Source of the DNA: Thermococcaceae archaeon
Lineage (GTDB): Archaea > Methanobacteriota_B > Thermococci > Thermococcales > Thermococcaceae
DNA length: 7,057 nt
Assembly: GCA_027064745.1 (NCBI GenBank)
Contig: JAMOPD010000358.1
Location: 1 to 7,057 of the forward strand
Reading direction: 5' to 3'
Part shown: positions 1 through 5,917 of the stretch, piece by piece
Layout of the letters: every line of letters begins with the position of its first letter
Numbering within the stretch: position 1 is the stretch's first letter
Made by a program: the position numbers and the translations under genes
Notes under the pieces: generated by a model
Told to the model about the DNA's origin: nothing
The model's input: only the letters and a program-made list of their open reading frames with translations
The model's database searches: none

Positions 1-2
1 TC

Positions 3-1262
3 CTCCAAAAAGAGAGAAAGAAACTTTATGGTAGAGAACTCCCGGAAGGATGGGACGTTGTTCGACTTAATGATGTATTAAAGCCAGTAAAAAGAGAGAC
101 AAGGGTTTTGAGAGATTTTGAATATAGGGTACTGGGTGTCAAATGGTACTGCAAGGGTATCTTTGAAAAGGGTATATTTAACGGAAATGATATAAAGGCA
201 AAAAAACTTTACCAAGTACGGGCTGGAGATTTTATCTATAACAAACTATTTGCATGGAAAGGTTCATTTGCATTAGTTTCTAAAGAATTTGATGGTGCAT
301 ATGTATCGAATGAATTCCCTACATTCCGTGTAAAAGATGAAAATATTTTAGATCCAGAATATTTGCTATTCTATATTAGTCAACCAACTATTTGGGAATA
401 TCTTCGAAGTCTTAGTAGTGGTACATCTAATATTAGCAGATTACGGCTAAAGCCAGAAATCTTTCTTGAATTACAAATACCCCTTCCCCCATTAGAAGAA
501 CAACGCAAAATCGTCTATGTCTTGAAAACAGTCCAGCGGGCAATTGAACAGCAGGAGAAAATAATCGAAACTACCAAGGAACTCAAAAAGGCTCTAATGA
601 AGAGGTTATTCACCAGGGGCCTTGACCCAAATCAGCCGATAAAGATGACGGAGATTGGAGAGATCCCAGAGCATTGGGAGGTAGTAGCCTTGGGAAATCA
701 AAAATATTTCAAGATTCTCATGGGGCAATCTCCTCCTTCTTCCTCATATAACACATGGGAGGCAGGTATTCCTTTTTTACAGGGAAAATCTGAATTTGGA
801 AGTGTTTATCCAACTCCAACAGTGTATACCACGAACCCATTAAAAATAGCCGATGCTGGTGATCTTCTAATATCCGTCAGAGCTCCAGTAGGAGATATTA
901 ATATAGCTCCCACGAAGTTGTGCATTGGAAGAGGTTTGGCCGCATTGAAAGTCAATAAAAAACATGTTAATGAGTTCTTTCTATTCTATTACTTGAAATT
1001 GATAAAGCCAAAACTTGTATCTCTAGGAGATGGATCTACTTTTAAAGCTATCAAAAAGAGTGACATTGAGAATATTAAAGTGCCATTACCTACAACCCTG
1101 GAAGAACAACGTAAAATTGCTAACATTCTCCTAACAGTAGACAAAAAAATAGAACTGGCCCAGCAAAAGCGCAAAGCCCTGGAGGAGCTGTTCTCAACGC
1201 TCAGGCACAAACTCATGACGGGCCAGATTCGCGTTTCTAACCTCAAAACCCCAACGGAGTGA
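3..1262 (+). CDS. hsdS: Type I restriction-modification specificity subunit HsdS (5' partial)
   Basis: This is the subunit that reads the bipartite DNA target of a type I restriction-modification enzyme and holds the HsdM and HsdR subunits. Two target-recognition domains are visible. The first opens with ELPEGWDVVRLNDV (about 36-80) and leads into a conserved helical spacer beginning IPLPPLEEQRK (about 477-620). The second opens with IGEIPEHWEVVALG (from about 654), contains MGQSPPSS and ISVRAPVGD, and ends in a second helical spacer, VPLPTTLEEQRK (from 1080), finishing with the typical LMTGQIRV. The frame is open to the left edge with no ATG, GTG or TTG before a TTG at 108. Starting at 108 would remove the conserved LPEGW block, so the true start lies just outside the window. 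About 419 codons are visible, close to the full family length. hsdM is expected upstream. The identification is secure; the DNA target cannot be read from the sequence. Confidence 0.95.
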   Translation, partial: LQKERKKLYGRELPEGWDVVRLNDVLKPVKRETRVLRDFEYRVLGVKWYCKGIFEKGIFNGNDIKAKKLYQVRAGDFIYNKLFAWKGSFALVSKEFDGAYVSNEFPTFRVKDENILDPEYLLFYISQPTIWEYLRSLSSGTSNISRLRLKPEIFLELQIPLPPLEEQRKIVYVLKTVQRAIEQQEKIIETTKELKKALMKRLFTRGLDPNQPIKMTEIGEIPEHWEVVALGNQKYFKILMGQSPPSSSYNTWEAGIPFLQGKSEFGSVYPTPTVYTTNPLKIADAGDLLISVRAPVGDINIAPTKLCIGRGLAALKVNKKHVNEFFLFYYLKLIKPKLVSLGDGSTFKAIKKSDIENIKVPLPTTLEEQRKIANILLTVDKKIELAQQKRKALEELFSTLRHKLMTGQIRVSNLKTPTE

Positions 1263-1288
1263 TTGCCTTCTCCTTTTCTCGATACTAG

Positions 1289-1303
1289 CGAAAGTGATAA
1301 AAA
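1289..1303 (+). promoter_or_regulatory. Possible weak archaeal promoter in the hsdS-nuclease gap
   Basis: The 74-80 base gap after hsdS contains CGAAAG followed by TGATAAAAA, which could serve as BRE and TATA box about 40 bases before the nuclease gene start. A pyrimidine-rich stretch with TTTT (1265-1280) precedes it and might weakly end the hsdS transcript. If used, it would let the downstream four genes be transcribed apart from hsdS. The match to the TATA consensus is poor, so readthrough from the hsd promoter is equally possible. Confidence 0.25.
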
Positions 1304-1331
1304 TCCAACAAAGATAGAACTAACGTAATAC

Positions 1332-1336
1332 GGGGG
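1332..1336 (+). promoter_or_regulatory. Ribosome binding site deciding the nuclease gene start
   Basis: A GGGGG run abuts the ATG at 1337, leaving no spacer for that codon. It stands six bases before the in-frame ATG at 1343, which is a normal distance. This favours 1343 as the start over 1337. Confidence 0.5.
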
Positions 1337-1342
1337 ATGCCT

Positions 1343-1810
1343 ATGTCGGGAAGTTTTAGAGAGTTTGATATGTACCCCTATGTGAGAGAGCTACTCCGGC
1401 GAAGGTTCCCCGCTTCTAAGGGATGGGTTATCAAAGAACGGGAGAGAAGGAACGGATACGAGCCTGATTACATTGTTGAGAGACGGAGAGGTAACAGAAT
1501 TGAGAGACATATATTTGAGGTGAAAAGGGAACCCAAAGCAAGAGAGGAGCATGTTCGGCAGGTTAATAGGTATGCAAAATACCTCTCAGGTCCAAACGTC
1601 GAAATAAAAAGCAAGAACATCATTTACCCTGCCGGAGCGGATGTCTCTGGCCTCCCATCCGACATTAGAGCTCTAAAACTAAGAAAATTCAAGGTTGGGA
1701 ACCAGAACTCAAGGCCAAAAAAGAAATCGCAAAAGAAAAAGTCTCAAAAAGGCCACACTCCAAGGAAGAAATCCGCCAAGCGGAGGAGAAACTGGAATGC
1801 CCTCTTATAA
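1343..1810 (+). CDS. Small PD-(D/E)XK nuclease-fold protein with lysine-rich tail
   Basis: I do not recognise a named family, but the motif layout is that of the PD-(D/E)XK nuclease fold. Numbering from Met-1343 (155 residues): an acidic residue in the first helix (E16 in YVRELL), P41-D42 (EPDYIVE), E59-V-K61 (IFEVKRE) and Q73-x3-Y77 (RQVNRYAKYL). Order and spacing match the D...ExK...QxxxY signature of RecB/Cas4/HsdR-type nucleases, so metal-dependent DNA cleavage is the likely activity. The fold seems to end near residue 118. The remainder (about 124-149) is an almost uncharged-free basic tail with a repeated KKKSQ unit, probably disordered and nucleic-acid binding. The last 14 bases overlap the next gene, whose ribosome binding site lies in the tail-coding sequence. 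Lying between hsdS and hsdR suggests an accessory role in restriction. The alternative start at 1337 adds two residues. Confidence 0.75.
   Translation: MSGSFREFDMYPYVRELLRRRFPASKGWVIKERERRNGYEPDYIVERRRGNRIERHIFEVKREPKAREEHVRQVNRYAKYLSGPNVEIKSKNIIYPAGADVSGLPSDIRALKLRKFKVGNQNSRPKKKSQKKKSQKGHTPRKKSAKRRRNWNALL
1782..1786 (+). promoter_or_regulatory. Ribosome binding site deciding the HEPN gene start
   Basis: GGAGG lies ten bases before the ATG at 1797, inside the end of the upstream nuclease gene. It supports 1797 over the far-upstream ATG at 1695 in the same frame, which lacks such a site. Confidence 0.65.
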
Positions 1811-2594
1811 AGTTACAGTGGCCCTAAAGTCTGCAGGTGACAAAGCATTATCTTTCGATAGCCCTATTAAACTGGGTGGGATTATAGTAAAGTCGGAGAA
1901 TAAAAGTGATTCAAATTCTCCAGTAATCCTCGTTGAAATGACCGTGGATTCACAGGATTTAGGGGATGCTAAAGAAACAGCTACATCTCTAATAACTGAA
2001 CAAATTCTTCCTGTGATTGTTTTATGTGGAGAAGTGCCCTATGAGATCTCTGACATAAAAATTATCGATCTTGACCCAAGATGGGTGATTATCGGTTCTA
2101 AGACTATTTACGTTAAAGTAGTTCCTAACATCAAAGAGGTACGCTTAGATGAGTTTTTTGAAATTTTCAAGTCTCTCAAAAATCTAGATGAGGATTCAAA
2201 ATCTGTTCTCTTTAGGGCAATTAAATACTGGAATCGAGCAATGAGTGATCCGGATCCTATTGATAGATTTCTTAACTTGTATATTGCACTTGAACTTCTA
2301 AAAGGGCTCTTATTAAGAAAAGAACCTTCAGAGAAAAAGCGAGAGTGGGTTAATACACTATACGAGAAGTACAATTTTAATGGACTTTATGGAGGATATA
2401 AAATAAACTACATTAGGAATGCATTACTCCATTACCAAAAGAAGGTACTAAGCAAAGAAGAGGCCGAGAGAATTATTGAAAAACACGTAGATGAATTTGG
2501 TCGGGAGATTTTCAATCTCATGAAAGACTACGTAGAATGCGGAGGGGATACAGAGTGTTTACAGAAGAAGAGACAGCAAAGAAACCGTTCATGA
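1797..2594 (+). CDS. HEPN-domain protein (probable Apea-like RNase) in type I RM locus
   Basis: This 265-residue protein has two parts. Residues 1-115 are rich in alternating hydrophobic stretches (IILVEMTV-, PVIVLCGEV-, RWVIIGSKTIYVKVV-type) and look like a beta-rich N-terminal domain I cannot name. Residues 118-245 are helical and resemble HEPN domains: AIKYWNRAMSD (141-151), the FLNLYIALELL helix (158-168) with E166, and R207-N208-A-L-L-H212, the Rx4H signature that forms the active site of HEPN ribonucleases. The closest resemblance by eye is the Apea-like HEPN group. HEPN proteins are mostly RNases of toxin and anti-phage systems, so RNA cleavage is the inferred role. The same frame is open back to 1695, but those codons only shadow the basic tail of the nuclease gene; GGAGG at 1782 supports 1797. 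It overlaps the upstream gene by 14 bases and hsdR by about 40, implying coupled translation. No nucleotidyltransferase antitoxin of the MNT type is adjacent. Confidence 0.75.
   Translation: MPSYKVTVALKSAGDKALSFDSPIKLGGIIVKSENKSDSNSPVILVEMTVDSQDLGDAKETATSLITEQILPVIVLCGEVPYEISDIKIIDLDPRWVIIGSKTIYVKVVPNIKEVRLDEFFEIFKSLKNLDEDSKSVLFRAIKYWNRAMSDPDPIDRFLNLYIALELLKGLLLRKEPSEKKREWVNTLYEKYNFNGLYGGYKINYIRNALLHYQKKVLSKEEAERIIEKHVDEFGREIFNLMKDYVECGGDTECLQKKRQQRNRS
2541..2547 (+). promoter_or_regulatory. Ribosome binding site deciding the hsdR start
   Basis: GGAGGGG stands seven bases before GTG 2555. It lies downstream of the ATG at 2537, so it cannot serve that codon, and it is too far from the paired ATGs at 2591/2594 (over 40 bases). 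GTG 2555 is therefore the best start and gives a protein opening MFTEEETAKKPF, a normal HsdR beginning. Confidence 0.7.
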
Positions 2595-5515
2595 TGTACC
2601 TTACCAGCCTTGGATGGGAATACATCTCTCCCGAAAAAATCGATTCACTGAGAGAAACTTGGAAAGAGCCCTTTATCCTGCCGATTTTCAAGAAAAAGTT
2701 ACTGGAACTTAATCCCTCTATGAGTGAAGAAGAAGCTGATGTGGTTCTCCAAAGAATACGAAACATCAGGGCTAATATAGAGGGAAATAGGGAATTCCTT
2801 AGATATTTGCGGGGACAAAAGACGTTCTATAGCAAATCCGAGAAGAGGGAGTTGAATTTAAGACTGATTGACTTTGAAAATCCTGAAAATAACGTGTTTC
2901 ATTACACCCAGGAATTCTGGATGGAGGATATGAAAAAGGATAGGGCCGATATTGTGCTTTTTATCAATGGAATTCCGCTTTTTATCGTTGAGACTAAAGC
3001 TTCTTGGCTGTTTAACATTGTAGATGGCGAGGTTAAAGATTGGCGCTCTCATGCTGTGGAGCAAATCTCCAGGTATCACGAAGAGGTTCCCAACTTCATG
3101 AAATATTTTCAGATGTATCTGGCCAGTAACGGTCTCAATCTAATATACTCGGCAACTTGGAACTTCAACGAAAGAAACGTTTATCGCTGGAAAACGGAGG
3201 AGGGTAAAGATTACGGCCTCCAAGACCTGATTTTTTCAATGCTAAGAAAAGAAAGAGCATTGAGATTTATCGAGGATTATATAGTATTCTTTGAACAGGA
3301 TGAAGAGCTCAGCAAGTTCGTCTTGCTACCACACCAAGTTAAGGCAGTTGAGAGGGTAGTCAATAGGGCAATCACAGGAGATGCAAGAACTGGCCTTATA
3401 TGGCATACCCAGGGTTCAGGAAAAACTCTAACTATGATGGTTGCCGCTTCAAAAATAAGGAGAATACCCGAGCTGGAGAATCCAACTATTATAATGGTCG
3501 TTGATCGTATTGAACTCCAGAAACAGTTAGTCCGTAATCTTACAAAGTTTGGGCTGGATTTCATTGTCGCAGAATCCAAAGTTCACCTTAGGGAACTGTT
3601 AGAGAGCGATTACAGGGGAATCATCGTCACGTTAATCCATAAGTTCCAGGGAATGCCTTCCAATATAAACACCCGTAGGAACATCTTTGTATTCATCGAC
3701 GAGGCTCATCGGTCACAGGAAGGAGACTTAGGGATCCAGATGAGGTCAGCCCTTCCCAACGCGTTCTATTTTGGGTTCACTGGTACTCCAATAGATAAGG
3801 GGAAGGTCGGCAAGGGCACATTTAATCTCTTTGCCTTTGAGGACATGAAGAAATATCACAGACCATACTTAGACAAATACGGTATCAAGGAGTCCATTGA
3901 GGATGGAACTACCGTCCCCTTATATTACACCCTCGCACCACAGGAATATCGCTTAGACAGGAAAACAATTCTGGAGGAATTTTTCAAGTTATACGAAGAG
4001 AAAGGAATAGCCAGCATAGAGGAACTTAACAAGCTCCTTGATAAAGTATCGAAGATAAAAGAGGTCCTCAAAGCCCAAAAGAGAATTAAAAAGGTTGCTA
4101 AACATATATCCGAGCATTATAAAAAGTTCGTTGAACCCTCTGGATTTAAGGCGATGATTGTTGCCGTGGATAGAGAAGCCTGTGCCCTGTATATGGAAGC
4201 GTTTAAGGAACTCTATGAAGAGAATCCGCACTCAGCGATTCCTCCAGAAGAAATTGCAGTTGTATATACTCCCATGCATAATGACAAAGGTATACTAAAG
4301 AAGTACCATCTTAAAGAAGACCAAGAGGATGAGATACGAAGAAACTTCAAAAAACGGGATAGGCCACCTAAGATTCTCATAGTTACCGAGAAACTCTTAA
4401 CGGGATATGATGCTCCCATTCTCCAAACCATGTATCTGGACAAGCCCATGAAAGACCATACACTACTTCAGGCCATTGCAAGAGTTAACCGCCCCTATTC
4501 AGATGGGGAGCTTCATAAGACAGCCGGTCTAATCGTGGATTACATCGGAATTTTTGAAGACCTTCAGAGGGCTCTGGCGTTTGACAGTAAGAGTATTGAA
4601 GGAGCAGTCTTTGATTTGGAAGTACTACGCAAGAGGTTTGCGGAATTAATGGGGAGAGCGGAAGAGTATCTCGGGCTATTACGAGATAATAGCATAAGCT
4701 GGGACAAAAAGTTGGAGAAACTAGTGAAGGTATTCAGCAATCGCAAAAAGAGGGATGACTTCATTCAACTTTTCAAGAACATTCAGGACATTTATGAGAT
4801 CCTATCTCCGGACCCATTTCTCAGAGACTATCTCGAAGACTATAAGTTGCTATTAAAGCTCCACCGGTTTATCAGGGCCCAGTTCTATCCAACAGATTTT
4901 GAGAGAAGAGAACTGTTGAAAAAGACAAAGGAGCTAATCAGAAACAGCGTTGATATTGAAACCATTGTGGATGGCCTTCCTGTTTATAAAATCGATGAGC
5001 ATATTGCCGACACTATAAAAAACGAGAGGATAGACGACATTGTTAAGGTCTACAACCTCCGCCGTAGTTTGATGAGATACATAAAAGAGCACCAACATGA
5101 GGTTCCTTATCTGGAGTTCTTAATTGAAAAGATAGAATCTATTATAAAACGGCTTGAGGAAAGGCAAATCAGTGCAAAAGAGGCCCTAGAAAAGGTTACA
5201 GGACTATCTGAGAGTGCCGTTGAGTCGGTAAGAAGCTATAAAGAATCAAAATTAGACCCTGCAACTTTCAGTGTCCACTGGCTTCTCAAAAGCTATGGTA
5301 TAGAGGATGTAACCGTATCCGAGGAAATCACCAAAATCCTTTTGTCAAACGAAGGCTGGACCTACAATCAAAACCTTCAACAAGGACTGCTGAGAAAGAT
5401 ATACCGCATTTTGAAAGAGAATGGCGTCAAACAGGTAAGGGAACGGGTGAAAATAGGAAAAGATCTCCTTGAATTGGGACGGAGGCTGATAAATGACACC
5501 AGAGGAAGTCCATGA
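2555..5515 (+). CDS. hsdR: Type I restriction enzyme HsdR (nuclease and DNA translocase subunit)
   Basis: HsdR pumps unmethylated DNA towards the HsdM/HsdS complex using ATP and cuts it at a distance. Numbering from GTG 2555 (986 residues): the N-terminal HSDR_N nuclease has D132 (RADIVLFINGIP), E146-T-K148 (IVETKA) and Q170-x3-Y174 (QISRYHEE), all catalytic PD-(D/E)XK positions intact. The SF2 motor follows: GSGKT 287-291 (HTQGSGKTLTMM), VVDRIELQKQL as motif Ia, DEAH 382-385, TGTP 409-412 as motif III, TEKLLTGYDAP from 611 as motif V, and QAIARVNRP 639-647 as motif VI. A helical C-terminal region, ending in LLRKIYRILKENGV and a K/E-rich helix, fits the part that docks onto the methylase core. 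Length is in the family range and no frameshift is seen, so it looks active. The start overlaps the HEPN gene by 40 bases and the end overlaps the metallopeptidase gene by 23, so the subunits are probably made together. The ATG at 2537 is the alternative start. Confidence 0.96.
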   Translation: MFTEEETAKKPFMMYLTSLGWEYISPEKIDSLRETWKEPFILPIFKKKLLELNPSMSEEEADVVLQRIRNIRANIEGNREFLRYLRGQKTFYSKSEKRELNLRLIDFENPENNVFHYTQEFWMEDMKKDRADIVLFINGIPLFIVETKASWLFNIVDGEVKDWRSHAVEQISRYHEEVPNFMKYFQMYLASNGLNLIYSATWNFNERNVYRWKTEEGKDYGLQDLIFSMLRKERALRFIEDYIVFFEQDEELSKFVLLPHQVKAVERVVNRAITGDARTGLIWHTQGSGKTLTMMVAASKIRRIPELENPTIIMVVDRIELQKQLVRNLTKFGLDFIVAESKVHLRELLESDYRGIIVTLIHKFQGMPSNINTRRNIFVFIDEAHRSQEGDLGIQMRSALPNAFYFGFTGTPIDKGKVGKGTFNLFAFEDMKKYHRPYLDKYGIKESIEDGTTVPLYYTLAPQEYRLDRKTILEEFFKLYEEKGIASIEELNKLLDKVSKIKEVLKAQKRIKKVAKHISEHYKKFVEPSGFKAMIVAVDREACALYMEAFKELYEENPHSAIPPEEIAVVYTPMHNDKGILKKYHLKEDQEDEIRRNFKKRDRPPKILIVTEKLLTGYDAPILQTMYLDKPMKDHTLLQAIARVNRPYSDGELHKTAGLIVDYIGIFEDLQRALAFDSKSIEGAVFDLEVLRKRFAELMGRAEEYLGLLRDNSISWDKKLEKLVKVFSNRKKRDDFIQLFKNIQDIYEILSPDPFLRDYLEDYKLLLKLHRFIRAQFYPTDFERRELLKKTKELIRNSVDIETIVDGLPVYKIDEHIADTIKNERIDDIVKVYNLRRSLMRYIKEHQHEVPYLEFLIEKIESIIKRLEERQISAKEALEKVTGLSESAVESVRSYKESKLDPATFSVHWLLKSYGIEDVTVSEEITKILLSNEGWTYNQNLQQGLLRKIYRILKENGVKQVRERVKIGKDLLELGRRLINDTRGSP
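5481..5490 (+). promoter_or_regulatory. Ribosome binding site of the metallopeptidase gene
   Basis: GGAGGCTGAT, one base off the full archaeal complement GGAGGTGAT, ends two bases before ATG 5493 and sits inside hsdR. Such a strong site within hsdR suggests deliberate co-expression with HsdR. Confidence 0.6.
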
Positions 5516-5801
5516 ACTTGTGTCTAGATGGGCAAAAGAACTCGGTGTTTATCCTAAGAGAGTTCGATTCCAAAAAATGAGGCATAAATGGGCCTCTGCA
5601 TCATCAAAAGGAACACTAACCTTTAGTGTAGACATATTGGAGCTCCCCTATGAAGTTGTAGAATATATCGTGGTGCACGAGCTGATACATATCAAAGTTG
5701 GTTCTCCACGTCATAATCGGCTGTTTAGGGCCCTTCTTTCGAGTTATATTCCTGACTGGCGAATTCTTCAAAGGAAGCTAGCTTCTAACTCTAAAAAGTG
5801 A
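5493..5801 (+). CDS. Minimal YgjP/DUF45-type zinc metallopeptidase
   Basis: A 102-residue protein with the hallmarks of the YgjP-like (DUF45, M48-related) metallopeptidase family. The zinc site is H62-E-L-I-H66, with H74 (SPRHNRLF) as third ligand and E63 as the catalytic base. Ahead of it, MRHKWASASSKGTLTFSVDI (29-48) matches the family block usually read as K-x-x-WGSCSSKGxLxxN, and PYEVVEYIVVHELIH continues it. Full-length YgjP proteins are around twice this size, so this is a core-only form without the N-terminal part. No signal peptide or membrane segment is visible, implying a cytoplasmic enzyme. It overlaps hsdR by 23 bases. YgjP-like genes are known near type I restriction loci, and a plausible but untested role is trimming or degrading HsdR (restriction alleviation), as ClpXP does in enterobacteria. 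Family call is firm; substrate is unknown. Confidence 0.88.
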   Translation: MTPEEVHELVSRWAKELGVYPKRVRFQKMRHKWASASSKGTLTFSVDILELPYEVVEYIVVHELIHIKVGSPRHNRLFRALLSSYIPDWRILQRKLASNSKK

Positions 5802-5803
5802 TG

Positions 5804-5846
5804 GAGTAAACTATATCTAAATAGTTTTAATATAGTTTCTTTACTC
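5804..5846. repeat. Imperfect inverted repeat with ATAGTT/AACTAT copies
   Basis: GAGTAAACTATAT (5804-5816) is answered by ATATAGTTTCTTTACTC (5830-5846). The core is a perfect 9-base inverted pair, AAACTATAT 5808-5816 with ATATAGTTT 5830-5838, and the outer GAGTAAA arms also pair if a 4-base insertion is allowed. AAACTAT can alternatively pair with ATAGTTT at 5821-5827. ATAGTT occurs directly at 5821, 5832 (11 bases, about one helical turn, apart) and 5859. It may be an operator or part of a transcription end; the AT-rich context makes chance partly possible. Confidence 0.5.
5824..5842 (+). terminator. Possible oligo-T terminator of the hsd operon
   Basis: T-rich sequence (GTTTTAATATAGTTTCTTT) begins about 23 bases after the metallopeptidase stop and overlaps the second arm of the inverted repeat. 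Archaeal RNA polymerase stops at T-runs without needing a hairpin. The runs are short (4, 3 and 3 T), so efficiency is uncertain. Confidence 0.35.
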
Positions 5847-5862
5847 AATAAACAGTTCATAG

Positions 5863-5870
5863 TTAAAAAT
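5863..5870 (+). promoter_or_regulatory. Possible TATA box for the 251-residue protein gene
   Basis: TTAAAAAT would place transcription start near 5892-5897, giving a short leader that carries GGAGGG (5906-5911) seven bases before ATG 5918. TTTTAATATA at 5825-5834, inside the inverted repeat, is an alternative TATA element giving a longer leader of about 60 bases. Confidence 0.3.
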
Positions 5871-5917
5871 AGCATTATCAATAGAATTTTGATGACAAAA
5901 CATGTGGAGGGAATATC

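Noticed and set aside
28..80. ATG at 28 as a possible start near the left edge
   Set aside because: It is out of frame with hsdS, codes no recognisable sequence, and the conserved LPEGW block is in the other frame.
1263..1336. Possible small gene or RNA in the hsdS-nuclease gap
   Set aside because: The gap is short, has several stops, and shows no hairpin or conserved RNA motif; only weak promoter-like sequence was found.
1695..1796. A 34-codon N-terminal extension of the HEPN gene from ATG 1695
   Set aside because: It translates the A-rich DNA of the nuclease's basic tail in another frame, has no ribosome binding site at its start, and GGAGG at 1782 serves ATG 1797.
5885..5897. TTGATGA resembling box C of an archaeal C/D guide RNA
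   Set aside because: No CTGA box D lies at a suitable distance, and no internal D'/C' pair is visible.
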